A stretch of DNA of 64,000 nucleotides from Apostichopus japonicus (Eukaryota > Echinodermata > Holothuroidea > Aspidochirotida > Stichopodidae): the NCBI RefSeq assembly GCF_037975245.1, contig NC_092573.1, positions 14,406,001 through 14,470,000 on the forward strand, in the 5' to 3' direction. Position numbers and translations under genes: made by a program. The notes under the pieces were generated by a model. It saw only the letters and a program-made list of their open reading frames with translations, did not search any database and was not told where the DNA came from. Shown one piece after another: positions 59,801 to 64,000 of the stretch. Every line of letters begins with the position of its first letter. The first letter of the stretch is position 1.

Positions 59801-60452
59801 AAGAGAACTGTTAATCTCTGCCTAATATACAGCATATTTAAAGGTTTGCTAATTTGTTGTTATAGTGGACAAAATATGTTTTGTCACATAGGTATCTGGG
59901 AAGATATATACCCAATTCAGGCAATTAAGTAATTCCGGAGCTTAAGTTATGTGGTGCGGTTGAGGTGGTGACTTTGGTTTATGTTAACCTAACGCGGTAA
60001 TGGTGAAGGCAATTTGGGTAGTTTTAAGTCAATACTGTAGTACTTTCTACCATATGAGGAAAAATGTATACAGAGAATCCTTCCAAAAAATTAACCTCAG
60101 AACTAAGATTACAACTTGGTAGGGCCCCATCTGTTAATGCATGACTAAGTAGGCTATGGCTAACACTGGCTCAAGTCGCTTCCGCGTTAATTACATGTTG
60201 AGGAGTTAGGCTGTAACCTAACCTATAGTACAGTCCTTGTTTGTTCACCATTGTAACTTACTCATTCTGTGCTGGCACAGATAGATGCGCATCTATAGAC
60301 TCCTCTGGAAGCTCACAATATGAATCAAATGGATCAAAATCATCCTGAACAGTTAAGTCTTGAATTTCATCAGCTTGCTGTGCTTGAGTTACAGAGCCGA
60401 GAAGTCGACTTCTCGAGTCTCCGACAGCGCCGATATCAGCGGCCATAGCCAT
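18325..60452 (-). CDS. RASA1: RASA1, p120 Ras GTPase-activating protein, complete coding model
   Basis: Twenty-three coding exons join in one frame from ATG (60452-60450) to TGA (18327-18325), 2850 nt and 949 residues, against 1047 in human; the difference is mainly the missing Gly/Pro-rich N-terminus. Domains with approximate residues: acidic N-terminus 1-63, SH2 65-155, SH3 166-222, SH2 234-322, PH 368-465, C2 487-580, RasGAP about 600-880. Key residues are present: SH2 arginines R91 (SYLVRES) and R260 (SFLIRNS), the catalytic arginine finger R646 (AKDRSHLA), and the FLR motif around R800 (FIFLRLICPAILNP). The protein should bind phosphotyrosine receptors and speed GTP hydrolysis on Ras at the membrane (known family role). 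All introns are GT-AG. The C-terminus carries a short lineage-specific tail ending DSMAF. The gene spans 42 kb, and introns 4 (8.0 kb) and 15 (5.6 kb) are the longest. The start has a favourable context (A at -3, G at +4). Confidence 0.95.
19488..19633. repeat. Tandem duplication, two 75 bp units
   Basis: GACATGGAATGGTGTTCTGA and GCATGGTATCTCTACA recur 75 bp apart. The second unit ends about 10 bp from the exon 22 donor. Confidence 0.9.
19643..19765 (-). CDS. RASA1: RASA1 exon 22, C-terminal helix
   Basis: 123 bp, encoding NVEDMPPRETPPSIDLSRQL, AALHQMCVAHIKELQQLSTV and Q. DLSRxLAALHxxCVAH is highly conserved in RASA1. Acceptor TTCCAG, donor GTAGAT. Confidence 0.95.
20773..20850 (-). CDS. RASA1: RASA1 exon 21, RasGAP end
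   Basis: 78 bp, encoding EPFMEAINPFIVINKGRMTH then FFLQLA, the last conserved helix of the GAP domain. Acceptor TTTCAG, donor GTAAGT, both ends phase 0. Confidence 0.95.
21881..21975 (-). CDS. RASA1: RASA1 exon 20, RasGAP
   Basis: 95 bp, encoding ENPSPMAARTLMMVVKAIQN then LANHVEFVANYK, matching SPSPIAARTLILVAKSVQNL of the vertebrate protein. Acceptor TTGCAG, donor GTAAGT. Confidence 0.96.
22157..22403 (-). repeat. Dispersed repeat copy B (inverted relative to 1136-1336)
   Basis: Read on the - strand it follows 1136-1336: TGGGAAGGGCCATTTCC, ATCTGGGAGG, TTTTCTTGTACCC, CGCGCCAACCCATGGTGGCG, ending near AAATTCCTCGCTATGCC. A run of 14 G on the + strand (about 22377-22391) sits inside the other end, before GGCTACGCACC. 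Both ends carry GTAGC/GCTAC words in inverted orientation. In RASA1 intron 19. Confidence 0.7.
22777..22844 (-). CDS. RASA1: RASA1 exon 19, FLR motif
   Basis: 68 bp, encoding GFIFLRLICPAILNPRLFNI then VS. This is the RasGAP signature block, with the FLR arginine (about R800) that positions the arginine finger. Acceptor TTGCAG, donor GTGAGT. Confidence 0.97.
23421..23507 (-). CDS. RASA1: RASA1 exon 18, RasGAP
   Basis: 87 bp, encoding SLRYLCYCLQRDVREKWPED then NISPARAVG. Acceptor GACAG, donor GTAAGT; splits a Gly codon with exon 19. Confidence 0.95.
23749..23964. mobile_element. AT-rich hairpin element with 15 bp perfect ends (Tc1/mariner-like MITE)
   Basis: ATAGAGCTTGGAAAT at 23749-23763 is the exact reverse complement of 23950-23964. 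The ~185 bp between is almost wholly TATA/CTATA/TTTATATA sequence and largely self-complementary. If the TA dinucleotides inside the arms are read as target duplication, the terminus is GAGCTTGGAAAT, as in TA-inserting Tc1/mariner MITEs. In RASA1 intron 17. Confidence 0.65.
24519..24634 (-). CDS. RASA1: RASA1 exon 17, RasGAP
   Basis: Encodes LNPLKLDKGADATDNLEHLI then GFLTEIIESIFNSANECP. This matches the SPSKLEK...LTHLLNIL...IFMAS region of vertebrate RASA1. 116 bp, acceptor TTTCAG, donor GTAAGT. Confidence 0.95.
25506..25648 (-). CDS. RASA1: RASA1 exon 16, RasGAP
   Basis: Encodes EERSTLFRSNTLATTMMDKY, MKTTANSFVQHAIKKVV and KIMDAKCSCE. TLFRxNTLAT is a conserved GAP-domain block. 143 bp, acceptor TTGCAG, donor GTAAGC. 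Confidence 0.96.
26345..27055. repeat. Minisatellite, ~90 bp units with internal 15 bp subrepeats
   Basis: From about 26590 on, five units start TATCAGTTA, TTTTGCACTAACAGTTAATG, CCACTAACAATTAAGACTGT and end TACTAATGGTTAAG. Each unit itself contains several copies of a GCCACTAACAGTTAAT-like subunit, and the 5' part of the array is more irregular. This suggests that a ~15 bp repeat grew first and the 90 bp unit was amplified later. Confidence 0.9.
29338..29479. repeat. Direct duplication, ~56 bp copies 86 bp apart
   Basis: The copies at 29338-29393 and 29424-29479 share GTCAAATACATTGTAAGCTA and TTTACTACCATGATGTAT; they differ at only a few positions. Noncoding, in RASA1 intron 15. Confidence 0.85.
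31275..31440 (-). CDS. RASA1: RASA1 exon 15, RasGAP start with arginine finger
   Basis: Encodes LIMNDDPEYQTILALEEACA then KDRSHLASVVLDIF and LSLLEHLNRREIQRE. The Arg in KDRSHLAS (R646) corresponds to the catalytic arginine finger (R789 in human). 166 bp, acceptor TTTCAG, donor GTGAGA. Confidence 0.96.
31489..31864 (-). mobile_element. tRNA-derived SINE in the sense of RASA1
   Basis: On the - strand: A box GTGGTCAAGTGG (31841-31852), B box GGTTCGAGCCC (31797-31807), then a body containing GTGTCCTTGGGCAAGGCACT, and a 3' end GCGCTATATAAGAACTG followed by ATT triplets. It is about 375 bp, apparently full length. The TTGGGCAAGGCACTT word recurs in many marine-animal SINEs (known). Its 3' tail stops about 48 bp before the exon 15 acceptor. 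Confidence 0.88.
32256..32613. mobile_element. MITE with CAGG termini, copy 1
   Basis: 358 bp bounded by inverted ends CAGGGATGTGCCCA and CAGGGAAGTGCCCA (13 of 14) and by a perfect 5 bp flanking duplication GTATG (32251-32255 and 32614-32618). It lies 61 bp inside RASA1 intron 14. It shares its GC-rich core (from 32295) with 42838-43280. Confidence 0.75.
32675..32924 (-). CDS. RASA1: RASA1 exon 14, rest of C2
   Basis: Encodes DFPDDIDSFTLDIYN, LHRLPNGQFLDEWYPL and GSIRARAQYLKETLMP, ending EYSPLKE at the entry to the GAP domain. 250 bp, acceptor AACAG, donor GTCAGT, phase 0 at the end. Confidence 0.96.
33221..33468 (-). CDS. RASA1: RASA1 exon 13, PH end and C2 start
   Basis: Encodes EWIEALRSCC (the closing PH helix with its invariant Trp), then LKSLKLHILEAHKVPPKVLS, HPYCVVSLNEIKVART and DPVWDEEFMFE. 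The PVWxEEFxF signature is that of a C2 domain. 248 bp, acceptor TTGCAG, donor GTGAGT. Confidence 0.96.
33488..33741. repeat. Minisatellite, ~53 bp units
   Basis: Four to five head-to-tail units built on TTAAGGAATTCATTCGCAC, TAATCCCAGACCATGCAAC and AACTATATAGTTAT. The array begins about 20 bp upstream of the exon 13 acceptor in RASA1 intron 12. Confidence 0.9.
33775..33968. repeat. Duplicated segment copy 1 with a short GGT/GGA tract
   Basis: Parent or sister of 34531-34856, 756 bp apart in direct orientation. Its triplet tract is only about 10 units, so the large expansion is specific to the other copy. Confidence 0.9.
34531..34856. repeat. Duplicated segment copy 2 ending in a (GGA)n tract
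   Basis: The 155 bp from GTTTCTTTCAACAGATTCAT to AGGAGAGATAAATTTG repeats 33775-33930 with few changes. Both copies run into GGT/GGA triplets; in this one GGA extends from about 34711 to 34856, about 48 units. It lies in RASA1 intron 12, where the pre-mRNA would carry the CCU-rich strand. Long frames of Glu, Arg, Ser or Pro across it are artefacts. Confidence 0.93.
35287..35445 (-). CDS. RASA1: RASA1 exon 12, PH domain
   Basis: Encodes RTKPRGVIDLGYASVYTVHE, LFNQPNCFQIVVKV and EVYYLNAETQQLSE, which align closely with PH strands 4-7 of vertebrate RASA1. Length 159 bp, both ends phase 0. Acceptor CCTCAG, donor GTAATG. Confidence 0.95.
36073..36155 (-). CDS. RASA1: RASA1 exon 11, PH domain core
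   Basis: 83 bp recovered by searching for the missing PH strand between exons 10 and 12. It encodes QKHKKWKVYFFILNSTKQHL then YYFDNEK, matching the KRWKNLYFIL...LIYFESEK part of vertebrate RASA1. The phase-1 split with exon 10 completes Ser and the exon ends in phase 0 before RTKPRGVIDL. Acceptor ATGCAG is good; donor GTTCGT is weaker than the others in this gene. Confidence 0.9.
36788..37133. mobile_element. MITE copy 2, in RASA1 intron 10
   Basis: Collinear with 12158-12526: TTAAAGGGTGTGAAGACTCG, TGTAACAGAAGTGTTAGACA, GTATAAACGATACAGCGATG, CACTTGCAAGCAACAGAAAG and GTTTGGGGCGAGTCTTCA in the same order. A ~30 bp stretch of copy 1 (near 12300) is missing here and the right end has diverged. 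The left TTAA (36788-36791) is intact. Confidence 0.75.
37228..37378 (-). CDS. RASA1: RASA1 exon 10, SH2-PH linker and PH start
   Basis: Encodes KYRKPQMTQVDSSPVIYEEI, a basic RRRSSGFG stretch, and VIKQGNLSKR, the first PH strand. Vertebrate RASA1 has a similar VDGKEIYNTIRRK linker. Acceptor TTGCAG, donor GTAAGT after a phase-1 split. Length 151 bp. Confidence 0.93.
38029..38107 (-). CDS. RASA1: RASA1 exon 9, end of SH2-2
   Basis: 79 bp, encoding LDDVVEHYRKDEIIDGHYLV then SPIEPL, matching the IIDHYRKEQIVEGYYL region of vertebrate RASA1. Acceptor TTATAG, donor GTAAGT, phase 0 at the end. Confidence 0.95.
39284..39625. repeat. Minisatellite, seven 48 bp units
   Basis: Seven head-to-tail units built on CACCAAACC, TACACATCTCTCCTACAGTG and a TATTGGTGTT or TAGCGGTGTT ending. 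One unit has a 5 bp insertion. There are no unique spacers between units. It lies in RASA1 intron 8. Confidence 0.92.
40478..40625 (-). CDS. RASA1: RASA1 exon 8, core of SH2-2
   Basis: Encodes EGDVGSFLIRNSDKNPGDYS and QRFRVQRFQRQYMMGGRYYN. R260 in FLIRNS is the phosphotyrosine-binding arginine. Acceptor TTTGCAG, donor GTAAAT. Length 148 bp. Confidence 0.95.
41958..42010 (-). CDS. RASA1: RASA1 exon 7, start of SH2-2
   Basis: 53 bp, encoding WYHGSISKDEAAELLCK, the first helix of the second SH2 domain. Acceptor CTTCAG, donor GTCAGT. The first base completes a Cys codon with the microexon. Confidence 0.93.
42838..43280. mobile_element. MITE with CAGG termini, copy 2
   Basis: The ends are inverted, CAGGGATGAGACT at the left and the complement of CAGGCATGAGACT at the right (12 of 13). 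TAATGT occurs on both outer flanks, consistent with a 5-6 bp target duplication. It shares the GC-rich core GATCGCCGTCCTGGGGGAGG (from 42881) with the element at 32256-32613. It lies in RASA1 intron 6 and is noncoding. Confidence 0.65.
43435..43466 (-). CDS. RASA1: RASA1 exon 6, 32 bp microexon between SH3 and SH2-2
   Basis: Encodes DDQSDIHEGK, aligning with the short linker before WFHGKIS in vertebrate RASA1. Acceptor is a T run ending TTTAG, donor GTAAGT. It is not a multiple of three, so skipping would break the frame. Confidence 0.88.
44094..44434 (+). mobile_element. 3' ends of a retroelement, two tandem copies
   Basis: A ~75 bp segment (AATATTCAAGC..., TTTTATTTTTCGTATTCATA, TTTTAAGGG then TTTTGTCATTTTGTT) occurs at 44094-44170 and again at 44275-44347. 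The second continues through GTAAAGCGCTCTTGAACATG and GGGCGCCATATAAATTTGG into AAT triplets. That ending is typical of SINE or LINE 3' tails in marine animals. The element is opposite in orientation to RASA1. Confidence 0.6.
44453..44570 (-). CDS. RASA1: RASA1 exon 5, rest of SH3
   Basis: Encodes FVAGEVFIVHNELGGGWLWV and GIIVEDLVSYV. The tryptophan pair of the SH3 ligand groove and the closing ED-LV segment are present. Length 118 bp, donor GTAAGC, phase 0 at the end. Confidence 0.95.
48783..49014. repeat. Long imperfect inverted repeat (foldback)
   Basis: Arms 48783-48876 and 48915-49014 are reverse complements over about 95 bp with scattered mismatches; shared blocks include TTACCTGT, CATCTGCACTCTC, TGGAAC and TCACTTC. 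The loop is about 38 bp. It would form a stable hairpin in the RASA1 pre-mRNA (intron 4). Foldback transposon remnant or local inverted duplication are both possible. Confidence 0.85.
49074..49276. repeat. Direct duplication around a TTAATT-rich stretch
   Basis: CATGACTCAAACACAAAGTC and CCTTTATACTGAATGAAAAA occur in both 49074-49150 and 49204-49276; between them is AATTAATTAA-type sequence. In RASA1 intron 4. Confidence 0.85.
50857..51347. mobile_element. Non-autonomous hAT-type transposon, 491 bp
   Basis: Left end CAGGTGTTCCCTAAC and right end, complemented, CAGGGTTTCCCTAAC (13 of 15). The flanks CTGTAAGG (50849-50856) and CTGTAACG (51348-51355) are an 8 bp target duplication with one change. 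CAG-type termini plus 8 bp duplication define the hAT superfamily (known). No transposase is recognisable in the internal 76-residue frame. Confidence 0.85.
52243..52266. repeat. Perfect 24 bp palindrome
   Basis: Centred between 52254 and 52255, its core is AACGTACAGTACTGTACGTT. It is the longest perfect palindrome I noticed outside microsatellites, in RASA1 intron 4. Confidence 0.9.
52596..52666 (-). CDS. RASA1: RASA1 exon 4, start of SH3
   Basis: 71 bp, encoding PVDDKKRVIANLPYTKVP then DTDEL. ALPYTKVPDTDE-like sequence is the RT-loop start of the RASA1 SH3 domain. Donor GTAAAG. Confidence 0.95.
52667..55396 (-). other. RASA1: RASA1 intron 3
   Basis: 2.7 kb, no exon seen. It contains a diverged ~45 bp duplication (around 53381-53426 and 53548-53592, sharing GGATAGCACC and ATGAGCAT). 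Confidence 0.6.
55397..55532 (-). CDS. RASA1: RASA1 exon 3, second half of SH2-1
   Basis: Encodes ITAVCGDFYVGGRQFQSL through HELIGYYTH to YPVAPPE, strongly like the vertebrate protein. Acceptor CTACAG, donor GTAAAG; ends in phase 0. Length 136 bp. Confidence 0.95.
56910..57059 (-). CDS. RASA1: RASA1 exon 2, first half of SH2-1
   Basis: Encodes WYHGELDRHSAEMRLL and SYLVRESESKPGSYVLS, with the phosphotyrosine-binding arginine (R91) in the LVRES strand. The acceptor is TTCAG and the donor GTAAGA. Length 150 bp. Confidence 0.95.
57060..60261 (-). other. RASA1: RASA1 intron 1
   Basis: 3.2 kb without a recognisable coding exon on either strand. It is rich in TACTGTA/TACAGTA-type words near 58480-58740. 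Confidence 0.7.
60262..60452 (-). CDS. RASA1: RASA1 exon 1 (start, residues 1-63)
   Basis: Begins MAMAADIGAVGD; a second in-frame ATG follows two codons later. The stretch DDFDPFDSYCELPEE is acidic, like the region before the first SH2 in vertebrate RASA1. The donor is GTAAG after GAATGA, and the split codon is completed as Glu in exon 2. Upstream UTR exons are not determined. Confidence 0.9.
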
Positions 60453-62100
60453 TTTGACGGCTTTGCAATGTAGACTTGCTCAAAGTCGTTTCTCGAACTT
60501 CCACCACTGTTCACGAAAAAAATCTCGTGGTTCTTGAGTGGCAGGCCATGATTTCAATAAACTTGCTGACTTGCAGTAATCATGGAATCGAACGCAGACA
60601 AGGTATGCAAATATCCTTAATCTGCACAAGATATGCTAAGCTGAAGAATCTAAAAGAACTTTTCTCTGGATAAGCTTGTAACGTTCCTTCTCATCATGTA
60701 CAACGTTTTATTCAATATAATACTTCCACGATGTACTGAAACGATGTGCCATATACCCCTGCCTATAGTGTGCGTAGTGAGGTAGGCCTATAATTATTTT
60801 CTCCGTCGTTATTTTCTTATTTTCGCAAGGGACTGTAGTCGATAGAGAAGGAAAGAGTCTGCGCAAGATAGGGAATTAATGCAAACGATCCATCCATTCT
60901 TCGTAGTCAGATGCGCTATATGAAGTTGACTATGCAATGGAAGGGAGGGCCGCGGCGGGATGCGAATTTTTTGTCCCAAACAGGTTTGCAATTACGGAGT
61001 TTTCAGCCAATCAGATTGCTCGTGACGTCAGCATCAATAATGAATGTCGCTTGGAAGTTGGAAGGCATACACTGAATCAGAAGAATTATAAAGTCCACTA
61101 AACGGGTAACTATAGTACGCTATCATGGCAAAGTTTCTTGAGATTACGTATAATCCACCTCCCTTGGTCGTAAAATGACCTCTTTTTACCAATTAGTCTG
61201 CAACGCGTGCCATAATTTTTTCTTGTATGAGGGTCTTTGTGTGAACACTGTATGATTAACTACAATGTAGACAGGACGTATTTCAACACAGTGTTTACAC
61301 AGTGCCTAATGGTGTTAAGAAGCTATATTGCAGGCTAATTGTAGAGCATGAGATCGATTTAAGACTGTGCCATGGCAGGTCGATTACGTAATCAAAAAAC
61401 TTTCCTAGCTATAGCGTGCTATAATTGGAGCCAATAAAGCAGATCTTTACGCTGAACAGATTATTTTTTGTTGTTGATTGACCTGTGACACTTGGTTAAG
61501 TCTAATTATGGGGTTTCCTTCCAAACGCCCTAACTATACTTTTAATGCTTGGAACACATGTTAACCTTACTTATAATACATACGCTACATTCCATGGGGT
61601 TCGTGTTTACGTTATCCAAGATTCGTGAACCGTTCTATCGAAATCGGAATTCGTTTCGTGGAATGGGTACACTGAAATCAACTTCACGACGTGAAATCAC
61701 GATTCTTGAATGAATATACGCAAAACATGACAGCAGCAATAGTTTGAATCGGTACAATACGTGAGAGAATTGCGCGACTAGATTAGCACTCTAGTTAGTC
61801 TGATTTTTCCTGTCTAAATTTTGGATAATGGTACGCGAATACTCAACTTGTTTGTTTAATTATATGTATATGGGTATATCTTCGTTGCAACGAATGGATT
61901 TCGGTAACCTCGAGTGAAGGTTTCTATGGTGATGACGTCACTTTCCGACCAATCATGAGCGACTATTTACACATAATTGCAAACCTGTTTGGGGAAAAAC
62001 ATTCGCGGCCGGGATAACGTCGGATGGAAAGCTTTACATCGATTAATGATGAGTAACCACCGACGCCGTTCGGTCGATCTCATACACGTCTTGTTTACAC
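60453..62100 (-). promoter_or_regulatory. RASA1: RASA1 5' flank and candidate promoter region
   Basis: Sequence upstream of the RASA1 start, somewhat richer in CpG than the introns. It contains CCAATCA (61008-61014) followed by the CRE-like GTGACGTCAGC (61022-61032) and, about 0.9 kb further up, TGACGTCA (61933-61940) beside a second CCAAT motif at 61948-61952. No TATA box position or transcription start can be fixed from sequence alone. Confidence 0.4.
60948..62012. repeat. Inverted repeat flanking ~0.9 kb upstream of RASA1
   Basis: Left arm core 60963-60994 and right arm core 61974-62006 share CCCAAACAGGTTTGCAATTA in inverted orientation, plus GCGAAT. Outside it both arms carry GGCCGCG; towards the centre both carry TGACGTCA at similar spacing, so the arms extend about 90 bp with divergence. 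No target duplication was identified. Confidence 0.75.
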
Positions 62101-64000
62101 CAAACGTCATGGAAAGCTAACTAGCTAACTAAATCGAGATCGGTTTTCATATATGGTGTCCCACTCTGCTAACCTTACATTATTCGCACACATTAGATTA
62201 CTCTGGTAACCTTACATTACTCGCATAGGCTAATTAATGCATGATCTCTCTGGACTGAGGTGAAAGCAGGTACCGCGATTTCAGGCGGATTGGTCACGCT
62301 ATAGGCAACCGGATCTTCCTGCCCAAAGCATGTCTTGAATCCAATAATTAAGGCAATAACCAAAGGCTACCGATTCTATTAGATTTAGGCTTACCCACGC
62401 TTCATCGTCCACCAGTTCATTAGCCTTCATGGTCGAATCTCCGGCAAGTGGTCAGGCGTTACCCTGGCCTGGTCTCCTAAATTTATATGCACCGATATTT
62501 CGGTAATAATTGCGACGTCTACCAATATTTTCCTCCCTTCCAGCCTGCCCTCCCGCCCCAACTCCCACCCCAAATAGCCACCCTTTGGAGAAATTCTACT
62601 GTATTATGCGATCTAATAACAATAATGGTTTGAAAGAGAAAATACCAACTCAGAGGATTTATGGCACCACCTTCAAGGATTTTAATTTTAATTTGAAATC
62701 CATTGGGAAAGCATCGTATAAGTGATATACCAGCTCCTTCTCTGTTTTCGCTTAACGGTATGCTGTATTGGCCTCAAATATGCTAGATATTCAAATAGGT
62801 TCACCTGTGGTCAAAATTCTTGAACTGTTTTTATTACAACCTTCGAGGAAATTGTCCTCACTTAGATATTCAACCATCTTGTGTGTTCCTTAAAAATGTC
62901 TGAGAACAATTTAGAGATTAAAGACCTCCAGGAAAGTTCTTTTTGAAAACTTCTAGCGATTATAGCGTGCTATAATTTGGGGCCTATACTGACTACCTTT
63001 AAGCTATCAAACAGGGAACTCACACCCCAACCTCCTCTTCGAAAGCTCATAGAACGAACAACGCCTCATTGCAAAAACCTATAGGCCTACATGCCTGCGA
63101 CTAATTTTGTTTTTTGAGAAGGTTACTTACGGTAACACTGTTTGCATGTCTCCCTCTAAAACTACATCACCAAAAGGAAATATTTTGAATTACTGTAATA
63201 GCCTTTAACGTGTACATTATATAAAGTTAGAGGGCCTGGTGTTTTGAACTTAGCAGAATTTCCTTTAATGTAGGCTCGACGTAGACCCCCCCCCCCACTC
63301 CACATACAGACTACTGTACCCCACCTCGTCCCTCCCCTCTATGCCACCATCATATAAACAAAACATGTTACAAGACATAAGCATGGTGCTCCTCCTTAAG
63401 TGGTTGGTGTGGTTGGTGCGCAGGCGCCTTAAATAGCTGGCGGCCCAGTTTCAACTCAGAATTCCTGGATATTCGGGCCGGCTTCAATGACATACTGAAT
63501 GACATACGGGATTGAGGGGGGGGGGGGTTATAAATTCACATTTAAATCAGACAGATGCATGGAGAAAAAAATTGGACCATGACGAAAGAGGAAACTTGGA
63601 CCGGACTACAGGTGCAACTCAGTTGTCCCTCCATGTTTTTTAGCACAAATATGGAAATGTATCATTTTTATAAACAAAACTTATTTATGAAAAAAAAAAC
63701 GCTTGGAAGGTTTTCCACAAAACTGAGAGGGAGAGGGCTGGCCTATCCGTCCTCTTTGCTCTAAGGACATAAACCACAACATGGGACACGTATACGTCCT
63801 TATGCCCCTGCCAGAACTGAGTTAAATAAGGCAACGAAAAGGTGCATATGTTAAGATAATAAAATATCAACCAGTGCTTCTCAACCGGGAACTCCAGAGG
63901 GGAATTGAAAAGCCTTAGGTGTGAATTGAAAAGAAAGGATAATTGGGGGAGGGTGGGGGCTCTAAAGAATGAGTTAATCCGCTCTTAGGAGCAGACCCAA
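62100..64000. other. Distal flank, no gene recognised
   Basis: No coding exon with a recognisable domain on either strand. It contains a second copy of the near-palindrome TATAGCGTGCTATAATT (62961-62977), C and G runs near 63286 and 63517, and a transposon end at 63872. Confidence 0.5.
63872..64000 (+). mobile_element. Left end of a hAT-like element, cut by window edge
   Basis: CAGTGCTTCTCAACCGGGAA closely resembles the CAGTGGTTCTCAACC-type terminus common in hAT elements (known). The other end would lie outside the window, so length and target duplication cannot be seen. Confidence 0.5.

Noticed and set aside
62510-62725. 71-residue + strand frame as the first exon of a divergent gene
   Set aside because: Low-complexity Pro-rich start and no recognisable domain; nothing downstream supports a gene.
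1-64000. A new multi-gene defence or enzymatic system
   Set aside because: Only two genes are recognisable, both of known domain types and convergent; nothing in the sequence ties them into a joint system.

Overview
This is a 64 kb piece of an animal nuclear genome: AT-rich, intron-dense, and full of microsatellites, minisatellites and short non-autonomous transposons. I found no bacterial operon structure, CRISPR array, rRNA or viral gene. The gene content (an SRCR-domain membrane protein beside a vertebrate-like RASA1) and the style of tRNA-derived SINEs and MITEs suggest a marine invertebrate deuterostome, most likely an echinoderm. That taxonomic call is inference.

Layout. (1) Positions 1-6176, + strand: the 3' end of a single-pass membrane protein gene. 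One SRCR-domain exon (2965-3303), one transmembrane exon (3618-3826) and one terminal cytoplasmic exon (6054-6176) join in a continuous frame; 5' exons lie outside the window or were not recognised. (2) 6177-18324: about 12 kb with no recognisable coding exon, containing a tRNA-like SINE head, a tandem repeat, a TTAA-flanked MITE and probably the 3' UTR of the next gene. (3) 18325-60452, - strand: a complete coding model for p120 RasGAP (RASA1), 23 coding exons, 949 residues, all splice junctions GT-AG and in phase from ATG to TGA. Domain order is SH2-SH3-SH2-PH-C2-RasGAP, with both SH2 arginines, the arginine finger and the FLR motif retained. One exon (36073-36155, the middle of the PH domain) lies in no long open frame and was found only by frame and homology reasoning. 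(4) 60453-64000: 5' flank of RASA1, with a ~90 bp inverted repeat about 0.9 kb apart carrying CRE-like and CCAAT motifs, a repeated near-palindrome, and the start of a hAT-like element cut by the window edge.

The RASA1 introns host most of the repeats: a tRNA-derived SINE lying close to the exon 15 acceptor, two related MITEs with CAGG-type termini, a 491 bp hAT-type element with near-perfect 8 bp target duplication, a ~230 bp foldback structure, a Tc1/mariner-like AT-rich hairpin element, a ~146 bp GGA tract, and minisatellites with units of 48, 53, 75 and 90 bp.

The two genes converge tail to tail and there is no sequence evidence that they act together. I did not find a convincing undescribed molecular system; the most notable points are the rewired-looking cysteine pattern of the SRCR domain, the promoter-region inverted repeat, and several short transposon families with clear termini.
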